A stretch of DNA of 64,000 nucleotides from contig NZ_CAJHBO010000005.1 of assembly GCF_904846645.1 (NCBI RefSeq), forward strand, positions 62,001 to 126,000, written 5' to 3'. Numbering within the stretch: the stretch's first letter is position 1; each line of letters opens with the position of its first letter. The position numbers and the translations under genes are program-made. This DNA is from Psychrobacter sp. Pi2-1 (GTDB lineage Bacteria; Pseudomonadota; Gammaproteobacteria; Pseudomonadales; Moraxellaceae). Below are positions 1 to 11,077 of this stretch, piece by piece. The notes under the pieces are model-generated. The model was not told the DNA's origin. It did no database searches and worked only from the letters and a program-made list of their open reading frames with translations.

Positions 1-2109
<2,109 letters not shown>

Positions 2110-2176
2110 ATTTAGCTTCAACTGAGATTTATAGATGCGCTGGACGCTACCACTTGCAAACATTGGATAATCCTTT

Positions 2177-3103
2177 ATGAAAACGATAACACAAGATGCT
2201 AGCCAGCGCGAAATTAGTTGTTTTGTTAAAGGAACATCAGTCAGAGTAGAGGGGCCAAATAGGTTTAGCTATAAACCGATACAAGATATCGAGGTAGGTG
2301 ACAAAGTACTATCAGCACCTGAAAATGGTATCGGAGAGCCTGTCTTTAAACGAGTGACCAAAACCTTTAAGTTTGAAGACAAAGAGATATGGTACGTTGG
2401 ATTTATTGATATCACGCGCCCAGCTCTAACAGATGTAAGAGATATAGGGGATATCCATTATGCAATGACACCAAGACACGTTGGTGTCACGCCTAATCAC
2501 CCTTTTATGATCGTGGGTAAAGGATATCATACTGACCGAGATCGTTCGCTCGTTGGACCGCCAGAGGATTTAGCATTACTTGATACACCTAAATGGAGAC
2601 GTGCAGACCAGCTAACGTTTGGAGATATACTGTTGAATCCAGAAAATGGCAATCATTATGCAGTAATAGCCGCTAAACCCTTATACCAGTATGGGAGTGA
2701 TCAGGTCGATAATATGGCATGGATGCATGCCACACCTTACTATGCTCACGCTGTAGAAGATACTGAAGATATGGAGGAAAGTTTAAGCAAAGGGACATTG
2801 TTTAATATGGACGATATCAATGAATATTTCGGTGCATTTCGATATGCGGACATTTCCTGCGATAACTACAATGTCACCACTCATGATGATGGTACAGAGT
2901 CTTATATTCCTTATACCACGACGGTATATAACCTTGAAGTTGAGGATTACCATACCTACTGTATTGGTGGTACTTATCAGATCATGGTTCACAATACCAA
3001 CTGCGGTACTGACAACCCCGAAAATTTTCTACTTGAATATATTGCGCCCAAACGTATGCTTGGCGATGGTTATGCTAACTTAAATATGGACGGACGCAAG
3101 TGA
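2177..3103 (+). CDS. Orphan HINT (Hedgehog/intein-type) domain protein, probable polymorphic-toxin remnant
   Basis: A 308-residue protein that is almost entirely one autoprocessing HINT domain. Block A starts at Cys15 (CFVKGTSVRV), followed by the intein-like segment IQDIEVGDKVLS. Block B has T105-P-N-H108, block F reads VYNLEVEDYHTY (about 250-261), and block G ends in His272-Asn273, followed by T-N-C. In secreted polymorphic toxins this pretoxin HINT domain sits between a long delivery region and a C-terminal toxin and cleaves after the terminal Asn. Here only 14 residues precede Cys15 and about 35 follow Asn273, too few for a known toxin fold. An in-frame TAA nine bases upstream shows the ORF does not continue 5'. 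The ribosome-binding site is weak. All splice residues look intact, so the domain may still be active, but it is probably a stranded module. No immunity gene is recognisable next to it. Confidence 0.8.
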   Translation: MKTITQDASQREISCFVKGTSVRVEGPNRFSYKPIQDIEVGDKVLSAPENGIGEPVFKRVTKTFKFEDKEIWYVGFIDITRPALTDVRDIGDIHYAMTPRHVGVTPNHPFMIVGKGYHTDRDRSLVGPPEDLALLDTPKWRRADQLTFGDILLNPENGNHYAVIAAKPLYQYGSDQVDNMAWMHATPYYAHAVEDTEDMEESLSKGTLFNMDDINEYFGAFRYADISCDNYNVTTHDDGTESYIPYTTTVYNLEVEDYHTYCIGGTYQIMVHNTNCGTDNPENFLLEYIAPKRMLGDGYANLNMDGRK

Positions 3104-3113
3104 TGGAGCGTAG

Positions 3114-3130
3114 GGTGCGCTCAGCGCACC
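3114..3130. repeat. REP-like perfect palindrome
   Basis: GGTGCGCT-C-AGCGCACC forms eight perfect base pairs around a single central base, preceded by GTAG, ten bases after the HINT gene stop. Short GC-rich palindromes of this style are typical of REP elements. It has no T-run, so it is a poor intrinsic terminator. No second copy was noticed in this window. Confidence 0.5.
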
Positions 3131-3251
3131 TAGAGAAATAAACTACTTTAATTTATCTGAAAAACGCTATAAAAAACCAATTGAATCATTACCCCAGACT
3201 TCTGCATAAAAACCTTGCTGTATATATAACGATGAGATATATCTTAGCATT

Positions 3252-3788
3252 CTACTCCACCATTTCACCATGCGCTTTCACATCGCCTTTCTTACCATCT
3301 GGCTGAATCACGATAGGTAGTACCAGTCCTTTAGCAAAGTCATCAGACAGCACATAATCATAGCGACTGGCAGCGACATCAGGCGTGGTATGAATGATAA
3401 GCGTCATCTCATTGCCATCGGTTAGCTCGTGTGAGATATAGGTTTCGCTGAGTTGATCTAATGCTTTCGATAGTGCTTCGTTACTTGCCATGCTCACTGT
3501 TAGATTATGCTGAGCGGTCGCAGCGTCCACTTTGAAGTAATCTGCATAGTCTCGGACGTTTTGACTATCGATCGCAAACGGATATTTATAATTGGTAGGG
3601 TCAGCAGGCTTCGCACCGCTATCTACCAGTGACCAGTCGATGGTGTCGGCTGCTGGTGCGGATGGATCTGTTGCTGTCTCCGCAGTTTGCTCAGTGGCAT
3701 CGACAGAATCGGTAGCGTTATCGCAGCCTGTCAGCGCCCACATGCTTGCCGTTGCAATTACCATCATACTTATCAGACGCTTTGCCAT
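3252..3788 (-). CDS. Predicted lipoprotein of unknown function
   Basis: A 178-residue protein with a lipoprotein signal peptide (Lys/Arg, hydrophobic stretch, lipobox LTGC with Cys22). An Asp/Thr/Ala-rich linker of about 30 residues follows, then a soluble domain with no motif I recognise. A TTG lies one codon upstream in frame, but the ATG at 3788 has an AGGG Shine-Dalgarno seven bases away and is the better start. The gene stands alone, is convergent with the HINT gene, and its upstream side carries the tandem MITE-like repeats. It is likely anchored in the outer or inner membrane facing the periplasm. Function unknown. Confidence 0.75.
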   Translation of the reverse strand: MAKRLISMMVIATASMWALTGCDNATDSVDATEQTAETATDPSAPAADTIDWSLVDSGAKPADPTNYKYPFAIDSQNVRDYADYFKVDAATAQHNLTVSMASNEALSKALDQLSETYISHELTDGNEMTLIIHTTPDVAASRYDYVLSDDFAKGLVLPIVIQPDGKKGDVKAHGEMVE

Positions 3789-3893
3789 CAAGTTACCCTT
3801 TTGATTATCGATTATGATTGATTTGCTTTACCTGCTATTTTGACAGCTTTCCTTGTGCTTCTCTAGCGAAATACATTAGATGGTCAGTTTTGA

Positions 3894-3999
3894 TATAGTC
3901 TAATCCTCTATAAAAGAATGACAGCGTTAACCTCGCTTGCAGTATCACAGTTATATCTGCACTCGATTGCCTTGTACTACTTTTAAATTGAATCAACTG
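3894..3999 (+). repeat. MITE-like about 106-bp repeat, copy 1
   Basis: Begins with TATAGTC and contains the shared core: CTCTATAAAAGAATGACAG, then TTAACCTCGCTTG, ATATCTGCACTCG and TTGCCTTG. It joins copy 2 at 4000. The same core recurs at 46268-46372 and, truncated, at 59035-59090, always on this strand. No coding capacity. Confidence 0.7.
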
Positions 4000-4106
4000 T
4001 ATAGTCAAGTCTATATAAATCTGCTACATCGTCATCCTCGCTAAGCATACTAATATATAACTTGCACTCGGTTTCCTTGCATCGAAATTATATTGAACTG
4101 ACTATA
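4000..4106 (+). repeat. MITE-like about 106-bp repeat, copy 2 (diverged)
   Basis: Starts with TATAGTC and ends with the inverted heptamer GACTATA (4100-4106). It shares CCTCGCT, TTGCACTCGGTTTCCTTG and the ATTGAACTGAC end with the other copies but is clearly more diverged. It is head-to-tail with copy 1. A short open frame across it is not a gene. Confidence 0.6.
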
Positions 4107-4165
4107 CAACTATCTGATACTATTTTTTATAGCCGTCTTTATACGCGTATCAAACGAACAAGCAT

Positions 4166-4199
4166 AAAAAAGCAGCCACTATATGATGACTGCTTTTTT
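4166..4199 (-). terminator. Rho-independent terminator of the MliC-like gene
   Basis: AAAAAAGCAG and CTGCTTTTTT form a 10-bp stem around a 14-base loop with T-tracts readable on either strand. It lies about 50 bases beyond the stop codon of the minus-strand lipoprotein gene at 4248. Confidence 0.7.
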
Positions 4200-4247
4200 G
4201 CTGTTGCGACTATTTGTCTATTACGATATGAGCGTATCTCTAACTGA

Positions 4248-4658
4248 TTAGATTTGGCAGTTTACTTGGTATTCTTTACCGTCAGCCCACTTCATCGCAA
4301 AGATACCTTTGTCACCTTTCATATGCCATGCATAGACGACTTCTGGGTTTGAGTCATTTACGTAGCTTGCGACTTCGCCTTTCACTTTACCGTTTAAGAT
4401 GATTGGCTGATCGGCCCATTTTACTTTTGGCAAGGTGACGTTGAGCATCACTTGTTCTTTATTGATAGATTGCTTTGCCATGATTTTGCTGTCATCGGTA
4501 CAGGTGTATGGTGCTGGTGCCATACGATCATAGGCAGCGGTTACTTTTTCTGGAACTGGCGTATCAGTTGCATCTGGGGTAGTTGGTGCGGTAGTCGCAC
4601 AAGCGCTCAATAGGGCAAGAACTGGTAGGGTAGTCGCAATTTTAGTTATCATTTTCAT
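4248..4658 (-). CDS. Lipoprotein resembling MliC-type (C-type lysozyme inhibitor) proteins
   Basis: A 136-residue lipoprotein: signal peptide with lipobox LSAC (Cys20), a Thr/Pro-rich spacer, then a domain opening with YTC and closing with WADGKEYQVNC. In between lies the segment VVYAWHMKGDKGIFAMKW. A Cys near each end and a W-x-x-KGD-x-hydrophobic core fit membrane-bound lysozyme inhibitors (MliC/PliC family, periplasmic beta-barrels). The family assignment comes from motif memory, not a search. The ATG at 4658 is chosen because GGAGAG precedes it; the longer frame starting at a TTG would overlap that site. It has its own terminator downstream and no operon partners. Confidence 0.6.
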   Translation of the reverse strand: MKMITKIATTLPVLALLSACATTAPTTPDATDTPVPEKVTAAYDRMAPAPYTCTDDSKIMAKQSINKEQVMLNVTLPKVKWADQPIILNGKVKGEVASYVNDSNPEVVYAWHMKGDKGIFAMKWADGKEYQVNCQI

Positions 4659-4986
4659 AGTGCTCTCCAAAGCTTTTCACTGTTGTCATTTACTTGTTCT
4701 TAATGATGCGTTTAGCATATGAGGGTTATAGTAGCGAAAACGAACCATTTCAATGTTAGAAATTGTTCGTTACCTGTTAGCTTCGTTACCCAACCGCTGT
4801 CTAATGTAACTTGTAATCTGCGACAGGGTGAAAAGTAAACAGTGTTAGTTTGAAATGTGCATCTATGAAATTAGCGCGTAAAAAAGCGCCTATCAACGAG
4901 TGGCTGATAGGCGCTTTTTTGTTTTACTTAACACGCTCTATATTGAGCATGCATTTTTATACTATGAACACTATTTGCTGTGAACA
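4659..4986. other. Intergenic stretch between ygiQ and the MliC-like gene
   Basis: 328 bases without a gene. It contains the strong ygiQ terminator at 4880-4920 and, nearer 4700-4850, the presumed promoter of the minus-strand lipoprotein gene. I see no clear promoter consensus. A short open frame running across the terminator hairpin is not a gene. Confidence 0.6.
4880..4920 (-). terminator. Rho-independent terminator downstream of ygiQ
   Basis: AAAAAAGCGCCTATCA pairs perfectly (16 bp) with TGATAGGCGCTTTTTT around a 9-base loop, 67 bases past the ygiQ stop. The T-tract reads on both strands, so it may be bidirectional. Confidence 0.85.
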
Positions 4987-7449
4987 CTACTTGGTTTTGC
5001 GTGGTGGCAGACCAGTATGCTGCGTCTGGAAGTTACCTTTACTCACTTTCTTCTTACTATTTTTACCGACAGCATTTTTACCTGCTGCACCTTTAGCTGA
5101 CGCATTGCTGTTTGACGAGCCATTACTGCGCTTCACTGAGTCATTGCCAACACGGCTATTCTTTTTGCGCGCTGATTGATAAGTATCTTGCGCGGCATCA
5201 CGCCCTTCTAAACTGGCGTTAAATGGTGGAATCAAGCAACCACGGTTTTTACCAATCAAGTCGCTACGACCCATGTCTTGCAGGGCTTTACGTAGTAGTA
5301 CCCAGTTTTTTGGATCATGATAGCGCAAGAACGCTTTATGCAGTTTGCGCTGCTTGCCAGACTTGACGATATCCATGTCACCTTCATCACGGCTGACCTT
5401 ATGTAGCGGATCTTTGTGCGTGTGATACATGGTAGTCGCGGTCGCCATTGGGCTTGGATAAAACGCCTGTACTTGGTCAGCACGGTAGCCATTACTTTTG
5501 AGCCAAAGCGCAAGGTTCATCATATCTTCATCTTTAGTTCCCGGATGGGCGGCGATGAAGTAAGGAATCAGATATTGCTCTTTGCCCGCTTCTTGGCTGA
5601 ATTGCTCAAACATGGCTTTGAACTGATCATAACTGCCCATGCCCGGCTTCATCATCTTCGATAGCACGCCTTCTTCAGAGTGCTCAGGCGCAATCTTGAG
5701 GTAACCACCGACGTGATGACTGACCAATTCTTTCACATATTCAGGATCTTTTACTGCCAAGTCATAGCGTAAGCCTGAAGCAATCAGGATTTTTTTCACG
5801 CCTTTGATATCACGCGCTTTGCGATATAGCTTGGTCAAATTACTATGATCAGTGATTAGGTTTTCACAGACATCAGGATAGACACAAGATGGCTTACGGC
5901 AGTTCTTTTCAATCGTTTCGTCTTTACAGCTGAGGCGATACATATTGGCTGTTGGGCCACCAAGGTCAGATATCACACCAGTAAAGTTCGGTGCGGTATC
6001 GCGAATGGCTTCTACTTCACGCAAGATTGAATCTTCTGAACGGCTCTGGATAATACGGCCTTCATGCTCAGTGATCGAGCAGAAGGTACAACCACCAAAA
6101 CAGCCGCGCATGATATTGACCGAAAATTTGATCATGTCATAAGCAGGGATACGCGCATCGCCATAGCTTGGATGCGGCAGGCGTGCATACGGCAGGTCAA
6201 ACACATAATCCATCTCTTCTGTCGAGAGTGGCACTGGTGGCGGATTGAGCCAAACGTCGATAGAAGTATGCGAGTTACCAGCACCGCTGCTATGACGCTG
6301 TACGAGCGCACGGGCGTTACCTGGATTGGTCTCTAAATGCAGGATACGACTTGCATGAGCATAAAGTACAGGGTCAGATTTGACATGCTCATAGTCAGGC
6401 AGACGAATCACTGTCTTTTCGCGTGGTGGCATTTTTAGCTTATGCTTACGTGCGGTCATTGGCTTATCAAAGCCGCGCATTTGCACCACTTGCGTCTCTT
6501 CATCGACTTGTTCAGCGTTGATGACTTTATTGGCAACTGGCTCAGCAACAAAGCCCTGATATTGTGATGACATAGATGAAGGCATGGCTTGGCCAACAGG
6601 CGAGTCCGATGGTTTGCTCTGCTCAATTGAACAGCTATCAACGTCTTCGGTCATTACATAAGGGTTGATGATTGGATCGACACGGCCAACGGTATCGACA
6701 TCGTTACTCGCGACCTCAGTCATATCTTCTTGCCAGTGGCGACGAGTCGGGGTCAATAAGTAAGCCGTACCGCGCAATTTGCTCATCTGCTCAAAGCTAT
6801 AGCCTTTAGACAGACCATGTACCACATCGACGATTGCACGCTCAGCATTACCATATAGTAAGACATCAGCACGCGCATCCAACAAGATACTGCGGCGAAC
6901 TTTGTCTGACCAATAATCATAATGAGCGATACGGCGTAGACTGCCTTCAATACCGCCTAAGATAATTGGCACATCAGGATAGGCTTCACGGCAGCGCTGG
7001 CTATAGACGATAGCCGCGCGATCAGGGCGTTTGTTTGCCACGTTACCAGGCGAGTAGGCATCATCGCTACGGATTTTACGATCGGCGGTATAGCGGTTGA
7101 TCATGCTGTCCATGTTGCCCGCGGTTACGCCGTACGCATAGACAGGTTTGCCCAGTTCCATAAAGGCGTCTTTGCTCTTCCAATCTGGCTGAGCGATGAT
7201 ACCAACACGGAAGCCTTGTGACTCTAATAGGCGACCGATGATGGCCATACCAAAGCTTGGATGATCGACATAGGCATCACCTGAGATGATGATGACATCA
7301 CAAGCATCCCAGCCCAAATCGTCCATTTCTTTGCGGCTCATCGGTAGATAAGGCGCCGGCTCGTAGCAGCTCGCCCAGTGTTTGTCATAATCATAAAGTG
7401 GCTTGGTGCCTTGTTTAAAGGCAGTGCGGGCGATGGTATCGGCAGACAT
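4987..7449 (-). CDS. ygiQ: YgiQ family radical SAM protein (UPF0313)
   Basis: An 820-residue cytoplasmic protein of the YgiQ/UPF0313 family. The radical SAM cluster motif C-x3-C-x2-C is at Cys450, Cys454 and Cys457 (GCFGGCTFC), preceded by the YgiQ-type N-terminal domain (from [17 protein letters not shown]). The family reaction is not established; these enzymes use a 4Fe-4S cluster and S-adenosylmethionine for radical chemistry. The C-terminal 50-60 residues are Lys/Ser/Asn-rich low complexity, and an extra segment of about 80 residues around 270-350 also looks linker-like. This explains a length above that of the E. coli protein. The ATG at 7449 follows an AGG eight to nine bases upstream. 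Single-gene unit with its own terminator. Confidence 0.92.
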   Translation of the reverse strand: MSADTIARTAFKQGTKPLYDYDKHWASCYEPAPYLPMSRKEMDDLGWDACDVIIISGDAYVDHPSFGMAIIGRLLESQGFRVGIIAQPDWKSKDAFMELGKPVYAYGVTAGNMDSMINRYTADRKIRSDDAYSPGNVANKRPDRAAIVYSQRCREAYPDVPIILGGIEGSLRRIAHYDYWSDKVRRSILLDARADVLLYGNAERAIVDVVHGLSKGYSFEQMSKLRGTAYLLTPTRRHWQEDMTEVASNDVDTVGRVDPIINPYVMTEDVDSCSIEQSKPSDSPVGQAMPSSMSSQYQGFVAEPVANKVINAEQVDEETQVVQMRGFDKPMTARKHKLKMPPREKTVIRLPDYEHVKSDPVLYAHASRILHLETNPGNARALVQRHSSGAGNSHTSIDVWLNPPPVPLSTEEMDYVFDLPYARLPHPSYGDARIPAYDMIKFSVNIMRGCFGGCTFCSITEHEGRIIQSRSEDSILREVEAIRDTAPNFTGVISDLGGPTANMYRLSCKDETIEKNCRKPSCVYPDVCENLITDHSNLTKLYRKARDIKGVKKILIASGLRYDLAVKDPEYVKELVSHHVGGYLKIAPEHSEEGVLSKMMKPGMGSYDQFKAMFEQFSQEAGKEQYLIPYFIAAHPGTKDEDMMNLALWLKSNGYRADQVQAFYPSPMATATTMYHTHKDPLHKVSRDEGDMDIVKSGKQRKLHKAFLRYHDPKNWVLLRKALQDMGRSDLIGKNRGCLIPPFNASLEGRDAAQDTYQSARKKNSRVGNDSVKRSNGSSNSNASAKGAAGKNAVGKNSKKKVSKGNFQTQHTGLPPRKTK

Positions 7450-7950
7450 GGGCGGACCTGTTAATTAGAAAAATGGCACTAAAAATACAGCCCTTATTAC
7501 CCAATGATAATAAAGGCGAATTTAAAAGCGCTCATTTTAACATGAATCGCCTTCACTATGCGACCTATTCTATGAGTGACGATTGCAGATAAGTTATTGA
7601 TAGCGCGAGATAAACTGCTCATGCAAAGTAAGCTATCCGCACAGCAAAATAATGGCAAAAACAGTCTAGACAGAACAGTCACATTATCAGTTCAATCAAA
7701 CTTACTTCCAACAATCATTCTCTACCCTAGTTCAATTTATGCTTACATCGTCACAAGCATAACTATCAAAATACCGACTTGGCTGATACTAGTCATTTGT
7801 TTTCTTATATTTATGATTTTCTTTAATTCCTAATAGTAGATTTTGGCACAGGTTTTGCTCCACCCTTATTAGGGCTTATTTGTGTGCATTAATGAGTAAA
7901 AATAGTGCACCGATAAAATTTGAACGGCTAGATAAGTGTTTGGAGATAAA
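7450..7950. other. Intergenic region between divergent ygiQ and amt
   Basis: About 500 AT-rich bases. The recognisable element is the sigma-54 promoter at 7844-7858. A GTGCA / TGCAC pair flanks about 7882-7906 downstream of it. An 85-codon open frame at 7576-7833 with a hydrophobic end lacks a ribosome-binding site and is not accepted as a gene. Confidence 0.6.
7844..7858 (+). promoter_or_regulatory. Sigma-54 (RpoN) promoter of the ammonium transporter operon
   Basis: TGGCAC-N5-TTGC followed by T, preceded by T, matches the -24/-12 consensus. The invariant GG (7845-7846) and GC (7857-7858) are exactly ten bases apart. The predicted start site is near 7870, about 80 bases before the amt ATG. 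This is the expected promoter class for nitrogen-limitation genes activated by an NtrC-type enhancer-binding protein. No clear NtrC site was found. Confidence 0.85.
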
Positions 7951-9348
7951 ATGAGAACATCCTCTGTTGGACTGGACACGATAAAGACATTATTAAAACT
8001 ATTACAACTATTAAGAGCATCGCTAAGTAATAAGCTGGTACTAAGTACATTATCGTTTGCAATGATAAGTAGCGCCCAAGCTGCTGAGACTGACACATTG
8101 ACCGTGGCGCAGCTGCTCGAATATCAAAACATCGCTTGGATTATCTGGGGCGGGGTATTGGTGTTCTTTATGCAGGCAGGTTTTGCTCTACTTGAGAGCG
8201 GTTCAGTACGAGCGAAAAATGCGGTAAACGTGATGATGAAAAACTACACCGATATGTGTATCGGTGGTCTGGCGTTCTACTTAGTTGGTTTTGGGCTAAT
8301 GATGGGTACCAATCACTCCGGATTCGTCGGTACGGATCATTTTATGCCAGTCGCGTTGTCCAATATGGACTGGGCACTGATGTTCTTTCAGATGATGTTT
8401 GCAGCGACAGCGGTGACGATTGCGAGTGGTGCAATGGCAGAGCGTGTCTCCTTTATTGGCTATGCGGTTGCCGCCTGTTTGATTTGTTTGTTTATCTATC
8501 CTGTGTTTGCCAGCTGGGTATGGGGTGGTTACTTTGGCGGGACGGGCTGGCTAGCTGAGCTTGGTTTTATTGATTTTGCTGGGTCTACTGTTGTGCATTC
8601 TATCGGTGGTTGGTTGGCATTAGCAGGCATCTTGGTCATTGGCCCAAGATTAGGCCGCTTTGCACCTGATGGCACACCAAGACTCATCGCAGGGCATAAC
8701 ATGACGTTGCTGGCGTTAGGCGGATTTATCTTATGGTTTGGTTGGTTCGGCTTTAATGCTGGATCGACATTGTCTATCACTGGCAATATTGGTCTAATTG
8801 CAGTCAATACTTTTGTCGCAGCAGTGAGTGCAGTGGTGAGCTATATGCTTATCTCTCGTACGCTTAACAAAGCCATTTTGCTGAGCGATAGTGTCAATGC
8901 CAGTTTGATTGGTCTCGTATCGATTACCGCAGGCTGCGCGACCACAACGCCTGTATTTGCCATTATTATCGGTGCGGTCGCTTCAGTGGTGTATATCTTA
9001 TCATCGCAAGCGTTATTAAAATTCAAAGTAGACGATGTAGTATCGGCAGTAGCAGTACATGGCTTTGGCGGGGCATGGGGTACGCTCGCCGCAGGATTGT
9101 TTTATACAGGAGATTTGTTTAACTTATCACGGCTTGGTGTACAAGCGCTGGGCGTTGGTGTGGCGTTAGGCTGGGGGCTGGGATTGGGTCTGGTGATGTA
9201 TAAGCTGATTGATCTAAGCTTCGGGTTAAAAGCCAGCCGCTTACATGAGCAGCGCGGTCTTGATTATACCGAGCATGCAGAGCTTGGTTATCCTGAGTTC
9301 CAGAAGCAAATGTTTGATTCCAAGAGTTTAACCGAGCGGCATTTATAG
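7951..9348 (+). CDS. amtB: Ammonium transporter (Amt/AmtB family)
   Basis: A 465-residue inner-membrane channel that takes up ammonium/ammonia. An N-terminal segment ending SSAQA|A about residue 44 looks like a cleaved signal peptide, as in other Amt proteins. About eleven membrane helices follow. The twin pore histidines are His216 (STVVHSIGG) and His370 (VAVHGFGG). AMAERV after helix 3 and the FFQMMF gate region are also present. The ATG at 7951 has GGAGAT immediately upstream; a longer GTG start would run through that site. Expression should depend on sigma-54. The usual partner glnK (a PII protein) is absent on both sides; instead a 213-residue protein of unknown function follows ten bases later. 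Confidence 0.93.
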   Translation: MRTSSVGLDTIKTLLKLLQLLRASLSNKLVLSTLSFAMISSAQAAETDTLTVAQLLEYQNIAWIIWGGVLVFFMQAGFALLESGSVRAKNAVNVMMKNYTDMCIGGLAFYLVGFGLMMGTNHSGFVGTDHFMPVALSNMDWALMFFQMMFAATAVTIASGAMAERVSFIGYAVAACLICLFIYPVFASWVWGGYFGGTGWLAELGFIDFAGSTVVHSIGGWLALAGILVIGPRLGRFAPDGTPRLIAGHNMTLLALGGFILWFGWFGFNAGSTLSITGNIGLIAVNTFVAAVSAVVSYMLISRTLNKAILLSDSVNASLIGLVSITAGCATTTPVFAIIIGAVASVVYILSSQALLKFKVDDVVSAVAVHGFGGAWGTLAAGLFYTGDLFNLSRLGVQALGVGVALGWGLGLGLVMYKLIDLSFGLKASRLHEQRGLDYTEHAELGYPEFQKQMFDSKSLTERHL

Positions 9349-9358
9349 GAGCGAGCTG

Positions 9359-10000
9359 ATGAATATTGATACTCAATCCGTAGACCAAGCTGTGACTGCA
9401 ATGGCAGAAGTGCTTGCCGATTATCTACACCCTGAAGAGGTGCGGCTGCTTAAATCACAGTGGCAGCGATACTCGACTGTCTCAGTAAAAATGATGCAAC
9501 AGTGCGTCTTGGATGCGACACGGCGCTATCCTGAGCTGCAAGCTTATAAGTCTGACATTAGGAAAGGCTTTTGGGCTACGTTGCAAACGGACAGTCAGCA
9601 AACAGTCGAGTCTGATAGTCACAATAGCCATAATGGTCATAATAAAGCAATCAAAGCGCCAGTCCCTGTCTCTGAGTTGGTTTTGGCATTTTATACTGCC
9701 ATAGAAGCACTGCGCAGTCAGCTATCAGAAACAGAAAGTCGCAACCTATTTCTGACCATGCACCAAACTGTTTCGCAAGAACGCACCTTCAAAGGGCATA
9801 GTCTTAACATCAGTCGGTTTTTAGAAGGCAATCGTCCGTCTGTACCTGATAATGAGCACCTGTTAAATAATTTGATGCAGCTGGCTTATGTATGCTTATG
9901 CGATGTTGCAGGTCCTGTCGAAGCAGATGAGATGATGTTTCGAGCGGCAGAGAAGGCAAAACAAAATTACCCGAAAACACTGGTCGAAAAGTTATTCTAA
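9359..10000 (+). CDS. Hypothetical protein co-transcribed with amtB
   Basis: A 213-residue, probably cytoplasmic and helical protein with no signal peptide or membrane segment and no motif I recognise. Two helical parts (about 1-80 and 100-213) are joined by a Ser/His/Asn-rich linker (SHNSHNGHNK, about 86-96). Its AGGAG ribosome-binding site overlaps the amtB stop codon, and the ATG is ten bases after it, so translational coupling is likely. Being second in a sigma-54 operon with an ammonium transporter suggests a nitrogen-related role, but that is inference from position only. Confidence 0.7.
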   Translation: MNIDTQSVDQAVTAMAEVLADYLHPEEVRLLKSQWQRYSTVSVKMMQQCVLDATRRYPELQAYKSDIRKGFWATLQTDSQQTVESDSHNSHNGHNKAIKAPVPVSELVLAFYTAIEALRSQLSETESRNLFLTMHQTVSQERTFKGHSLNISRFLEGNRPSVPDNEHLLNNLMQLAYVCLCDVAGPVEADEMMFRAAEKAKQNYPKTLVEKLF

Positions 10001-10154
10001 GATATGAAGCAGGCATGTTACGGTTGGGTGCGAAATACCTTTCGATAACGTGCCTTATATAAAGGGGCTTTTATAACTTAGCTTTCATTATGTAGCTTTC
10101 ATAACGCACCTTGAAACTTGATGCTAGACGATGAGTAGTCTAATAGTTAGCGAT

Positions 10155-10913
10155 TTAATCTAATAACTGAAGCGGGAAAGTAACTACGTCAAAGGCAAGG
10201 GCAAAGGGTAGTAATACTAGCTTTTGTGCGCCATTTGGACCGCTACGAGTGACGACATCTTGCTGAGTCTGTGTATAGAAGCTTACCGTATATGGTTTGG
10301 TCAGTGCGCGATAGTTTGACTGAATTAACCCTAAGTTACTAACTTGTGGATAGATAGCGCCTTTGACAGGAACGCTAAAGCAGAAGCGCTGAGCATTGAT
10401 ACGTTGATCGCTCGCGGAGGTGCACTCTTTACCATTATTTTGCAAAAAGAACTGATAGTCTGAGCGTCCAAACTCATCTTTTAATTTAGCATAAGACAGT
10501 TTCATTTCACCTTGGAAGTACCCATCGTTGTTGGGTACATGAAAGCTCATGTCGTTATCCACTTGAATATTTTTTTGCGTGAGATTGCTCAGTAAGTTCA
10601 CCATTTCTGTCCCACCTTGGGTGAGGACGTAGCTGTTCTTCTCTCCTACGATAACCATTGACGCGTTTGGCATTTTTGGTAACGCCTGAGCAGGACGACC
10701 AAAGGCAATAATTTGATCTTCAGACAGTATCTGCTTCGTTGTGTTTGTGGTGACATGCCCGCTATTTTCTAACAATGAGCTAGTCGCACAGCCAGAGCTG
10801 GCTAGTACCGCGGCAAACAAGGCGCCTGCTATTACCTTTTTTGAATTTAATGGGTTTAATGGTTTTAGTGACGCTTTCATGTTTTTATTAGCAGCGTTTG
10901 TATGGTCAGTCAT
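10155..10913 (-). CDS. Predicted lipoprotein, unknown function
   Basis: A 252-residue protein. Its N-terminal 28 residues are polar (MTDHTNAANKNMKAS...), followed by a hydrophobic stretch and SSGC (Cys42), a plausible lipobox after a long leader. The C-terminus LPFALAFDVVTFPLQLLD resembles the end of YceK/YidQ-like small lipoproteins, but the match is weak. The ATG at 10913 has AAGGAAG seven bases upstream, supporting the long leader. A second in-frame Met at residue 12 would give a more usual signal peptide. Transcribed alone. Function unknown; likely on the periplasmic face of a membrane. Confidence 0.65.
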   Translation of the reverse strand: MTDHTNAANKNMKASLKPLNPLNSKKVIAGALFAAVLASSGCATSSLLENSGHVTTNTTKQILSEDQIIAFGRPAQALPKMPNASMVIVGEKNSYVLTQGGTEMVNLLSNLTQKNIQVDNDMSFHVPNNDGYFQGEMKLSYAKLKDEFGRSDYQFFLQNNGKECTSASDQRINAQRFCFSVPVKGAIYPQVSNLGLIQSNYRALTKPYTVSFYTQTQQDVVTRSGPNGAQKLVLLPFALAFDVVTFPLQLLD

Positions 10914-11077
10914 GATTAGGCTTCCTTGTCCAAAAAATGGGCTTACGAAATTAACTATCGAGTTTTTATTTCTTCTCGGATGTCTGGTGAATATCGTACA
11001 GGCTGTAGAGGCAACTTAGCTACTCATCATCCATTGTCATATGATAGGTAAGTGTAGCTTAGACGGATTAACTATAA

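Noticed and set aside
4062..4247. 61-codon plus-strand frame
   Set aside because: Covers the second MITE-like repeat and the terminator; no ribosome-binding site.
4850..5179. 109-codon plus-strand frame
   Set aside because: Runs across the perfect ygiQ terminator hairpin and the ygiQ 3' end; composition mirrors the antisense of a Lys-rich tail.
7576..7833. 85-codon open frame with a hydrophobic C-terminus between ygiQ and amtB
   Set aside because: GTG start without a ribosome-binding site, no recognisable domain, lies in the amtB promoter region and ends just before the sigma-54 site.
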